A stretch of DNA of 64,000 nt from an uncultured Methylococcaceae bacterium (GTDB taxonomy: Bacteria > Pseudomonadota > Gammaproteobacteria > Methylococcales > Methylomonadaceae): the NCBI GenBank assembly GCA_903928685.1, contig CAIYRS010000055.1:1-64000 (forward strand), in the 5' to 3' direction. Of this stretch, positions 62,704-64,000 are shown piece after piece; the first letter of the stretch is position 1; every line of letters starts with the position of its first letter. The notes under the pieces are model-generated. The model saw nothing but the letters and a program-made list of their open reading frames with translations. It did not search any database and was not told the DNA's origin. A program made the position numbers and the translations under genes.

Positions 62704-63921
62704 ATGGCACTTTATGTCTATAAATTTGGCGGCACGTCGGTAGGTACGGTTGAACGTATTAAGGCGGTTGCAGAAAAAGTAAAAACAGCGCACGGCGCGG
62801 GCGATCAAATTGTCGTGGTGGTGTCGGCAATGAGCGGCGAAACCAACCGCTTGATTGGTTTGGCAAAAGATATGCAATCCCAGCCGACCGAGCGGGAATT
62901 GGATGTGTTGATTTCCACGGGCGAACAAGTCACCGTCGCCTTGCTGAGCATGGCGCTGCATGATTTGGGTTGCGATGCCTGCTCTTATACGGGCGGACAG
63001 GTGAAAATCCTCACCGATAGCAGCCACACCAAAGCCCGCATCCGCCACATTGATGACGCACCTATCCGCGCCCATCTGAATGAAGGCAAAGTTGTGGTGG
63101 TGGCAGGTTTTCAAGGTGTTGATGAACAAGGCAATATCACCACCTTAGGTCGCGGCGGCTCAGATACCACAGCAGTGGCGTTGGCGGCGGCATTAAAGGC
63201 CGATGAATGTTTGATTTTTACCGATGTCGATGGTGTTTACACCACCGACCCGCGTGTTGAACCGAAAGCGCGGCGTTTGGATCGCATCACGTTTGAAGAA
63301 ATGTTAGAAATGGCCAGTTTAGGCTCAAAAGTTTTACAAATCCGCTCGGTTGAATTTGCTGGCAAATATAACGTTGCCTTGCGGGTTTTATCATCATTTA
63401 CAGAAGGGTGTGGCACACTCATTACCTACGAGGAATCAGCTGTGGAAAGTGCGTTAATATCGGGTATTGCGTTTAATCGTGATGAGGCAAAATTGACTAT
63501 AACAGGCGTGCCAGATTTACCAGGCATCGCTTTCAAAATTTTAGGGCCAATTGCTGATGCCAATATTGAAGTGGATATGATTGTGCAAAATATTGCCGAC
63601 GATGCCACCACCGATTTTACTTTTACCGTGCACCGCAACGATTACCAACGCGCCAAAGCCATCTTGGAACAAACCTGTGCCGATTTAGGTGCGCGAAAAG
63701 TTACGGGCGATGATTCTATTGTTAAAGTCTCTATCGTCGGTGTCGGTATGCGTTCCCATGCGGGTATCGCCAGCACCATGTTTAAAACCCTTGCGGCTGA
63801 AAATATCAATATCCGCATGATCGCTACCTCAGAAATTAAAATCTCTGTGGTTGTCGATGAAAAATATATGGAATTGGCTGTTAGAGCTTTACATGCAGCG
63901 TTTGGTTTGGATAAAGCCTGA
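62704..63921 (+). CDS. lysC: Aspartate kinase (monofunctional)
   Basis: Phosphorylates aspartate as the first step to lysine, threonine and methionine, 405 aa. The KFGGTSVGTVERIKAVA opening, VVVVSAMSGETN, FTDVDGVYTTDPR and two C-terminal ACT domains (ISGIAFNRDEAKLTITGVPDLPG and VSIVGVGMRSHAGIASTMF) are characteristic of the lysine/threonine-sensitive LysC class. The 223-nt leader shows no recognisable lysine riboswitch. It may be followed outside the window by csrA in many relatives. Confidence 0.97.
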   Translation: MALYVYKFGGTSVGTVERIKAVAEKVKTAHGAGDQIVVVVSAMSGETNRLIGLAKDMQSQPTERELDVLISTGEQVTVALLSMALHDLGCDACSYTGGQVKILTDSSHTKARIRHIDDAPIRAHLNEGKVVVVAGFQGVDEQGNITTLGRGGSDTTAVALAAALKADECLIFTDVDGVYTTDPRVEPKARRLDRITFEEMLEMASLGSKVLQIRSVEFAGKYNVALRVLSSFTEGCGTLITYEESAVESALISGIAFNRDEAKLTITGVPDLPGIAFKILGPIADANIEVDMIVQNIADDATTDFTFTVHRNDYQRAKAILEQTCADLGARKVTGDDSIVKVSIVGVGMRSHAGIASTMFKTLAAENINIRMIATSEIKISVVVDEKYMELAVRALHAAFGLDKA

Positions 63922-63946
63922 TCGTATCAGGTTGCTTAGCGGGTTT

Positions 63947-63975
63947 TAAAAAGGCGGACAGCCGTCCGCCTCTAC
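63947..63975. repeat. AAGGCGGACAGCCGTCCGCC element, copy at window end
   Basis: AAGGCGGACAGCCGTCCGCCTCTACG, 26 nt after the lysC stop; it can fold as GGCGGAC/GTCCGCC, with an A-tract before the stem on the plus strand. Member of the GTAGGGGCG family. Confidence 0.7.
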
Positions 63976-64000
63976 GCATAAAGATGCTGAAAGAATTCAT

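Overview
The window looks like chromosome from a gammaproteobacterium of moderate GC. The housekeeping order lepA-lepB-DUF4845-rnc-era-recO-pdxJ and the rhodanese-secB-gpsA block are typical of that class. An NAD-reducing Hox hydrogenase, a CrtI/CrtN-type carotenoid desaturase, type IV pilins and many short palindromic intergenic repeats are compatible with a methanotroph of the Methylococcales. No methane or methanol oxidation gene is in the window, so that placement is inference. No tRNA, rRNA or CRISPR array was recognised.

Layout. 1-61: 5' end of an IS5-type transposase, cut by the window edge. 221-1249: lipoprotein lytic transglycosylase. 1431-8591 (minus): hoxF-hoxU-hoxY-[truncated HigA-like antitoxin, KAP-like P-loop ATPase]-hoxH-hoxW, a bidirectional NAD-reducing hydrogenase operon interrupted by an AT-rich two-gene insert. 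8794-11454 (minus): orphan NitT/TauT-type binding protein and a membrane GH17 protein. 11757-17903 (minus): type IV pilus region with two pilins, a broken acyltransferase, a polytopic membrane protein, GtrA, a UGM-like flavoprotein and the pilin accessory protein TfpZ. A decayed Uma2 endonuclease follows. 18749-21061 (minus): ArsR regulator with SqrR/BigR-like cysteines, rhodanese, secB, gpsA. 21388-25484 (plus): envC, ctpA, SemiSWEET, fbp. 25485-31460: scattered accessory genes (small lipoprotein, Zn alcohol dehydrogenase, glycosyltransferase, hotdog protein, methyltransferase) separated by repeat-rich spacers. 31459-39759 (minus): orphan RND efflux pump, ASCH-like protein and an Mla-type lipid transport operon led by an AI-2E family protein. 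39874-49419 (plus): DHH phosphoesterase, cysC, the lepA-to-pdxJ cluster, lnt. 49642-54527 (minus): Fic AMPylase, a 10-copy 40-bp tandem array directly upstream of it, and an FtsX/LolD-type ABC transporter. 54682-58344 (plus): ICMT-like methyltransferase, papain-fold cysteine protease, small antitoxin-like ORF, carotenoid desaturase, small exported repeat protein. 58546-61788 (minus): SWIM/SNF2 helicase. 62082-63921 (plus): small membrane protein and lysC.

The best leads for new biology are: (1) the Fic gene with its 40-bp array, each unit of which contains a TTACTTT/AAAGTAA dyad, probably an operator array or a repeat-based control element; (2) the KAP ATPase and HTH-less antitoxin inside the hox operon; (3) the pilin, TfpZ and membrane-enzyme locus, a possible pilin modification system behind a sigma-54 promoter; (4) the dual-cysteine ArsR next to a rhodanese at the head of the secB-gpsA operon; and (5) several families of palindromic elements, one with compensatory base changes and one inserted in frame inside a permease gene. 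All functional assignments come from reading motifs by eye; no database search was run.
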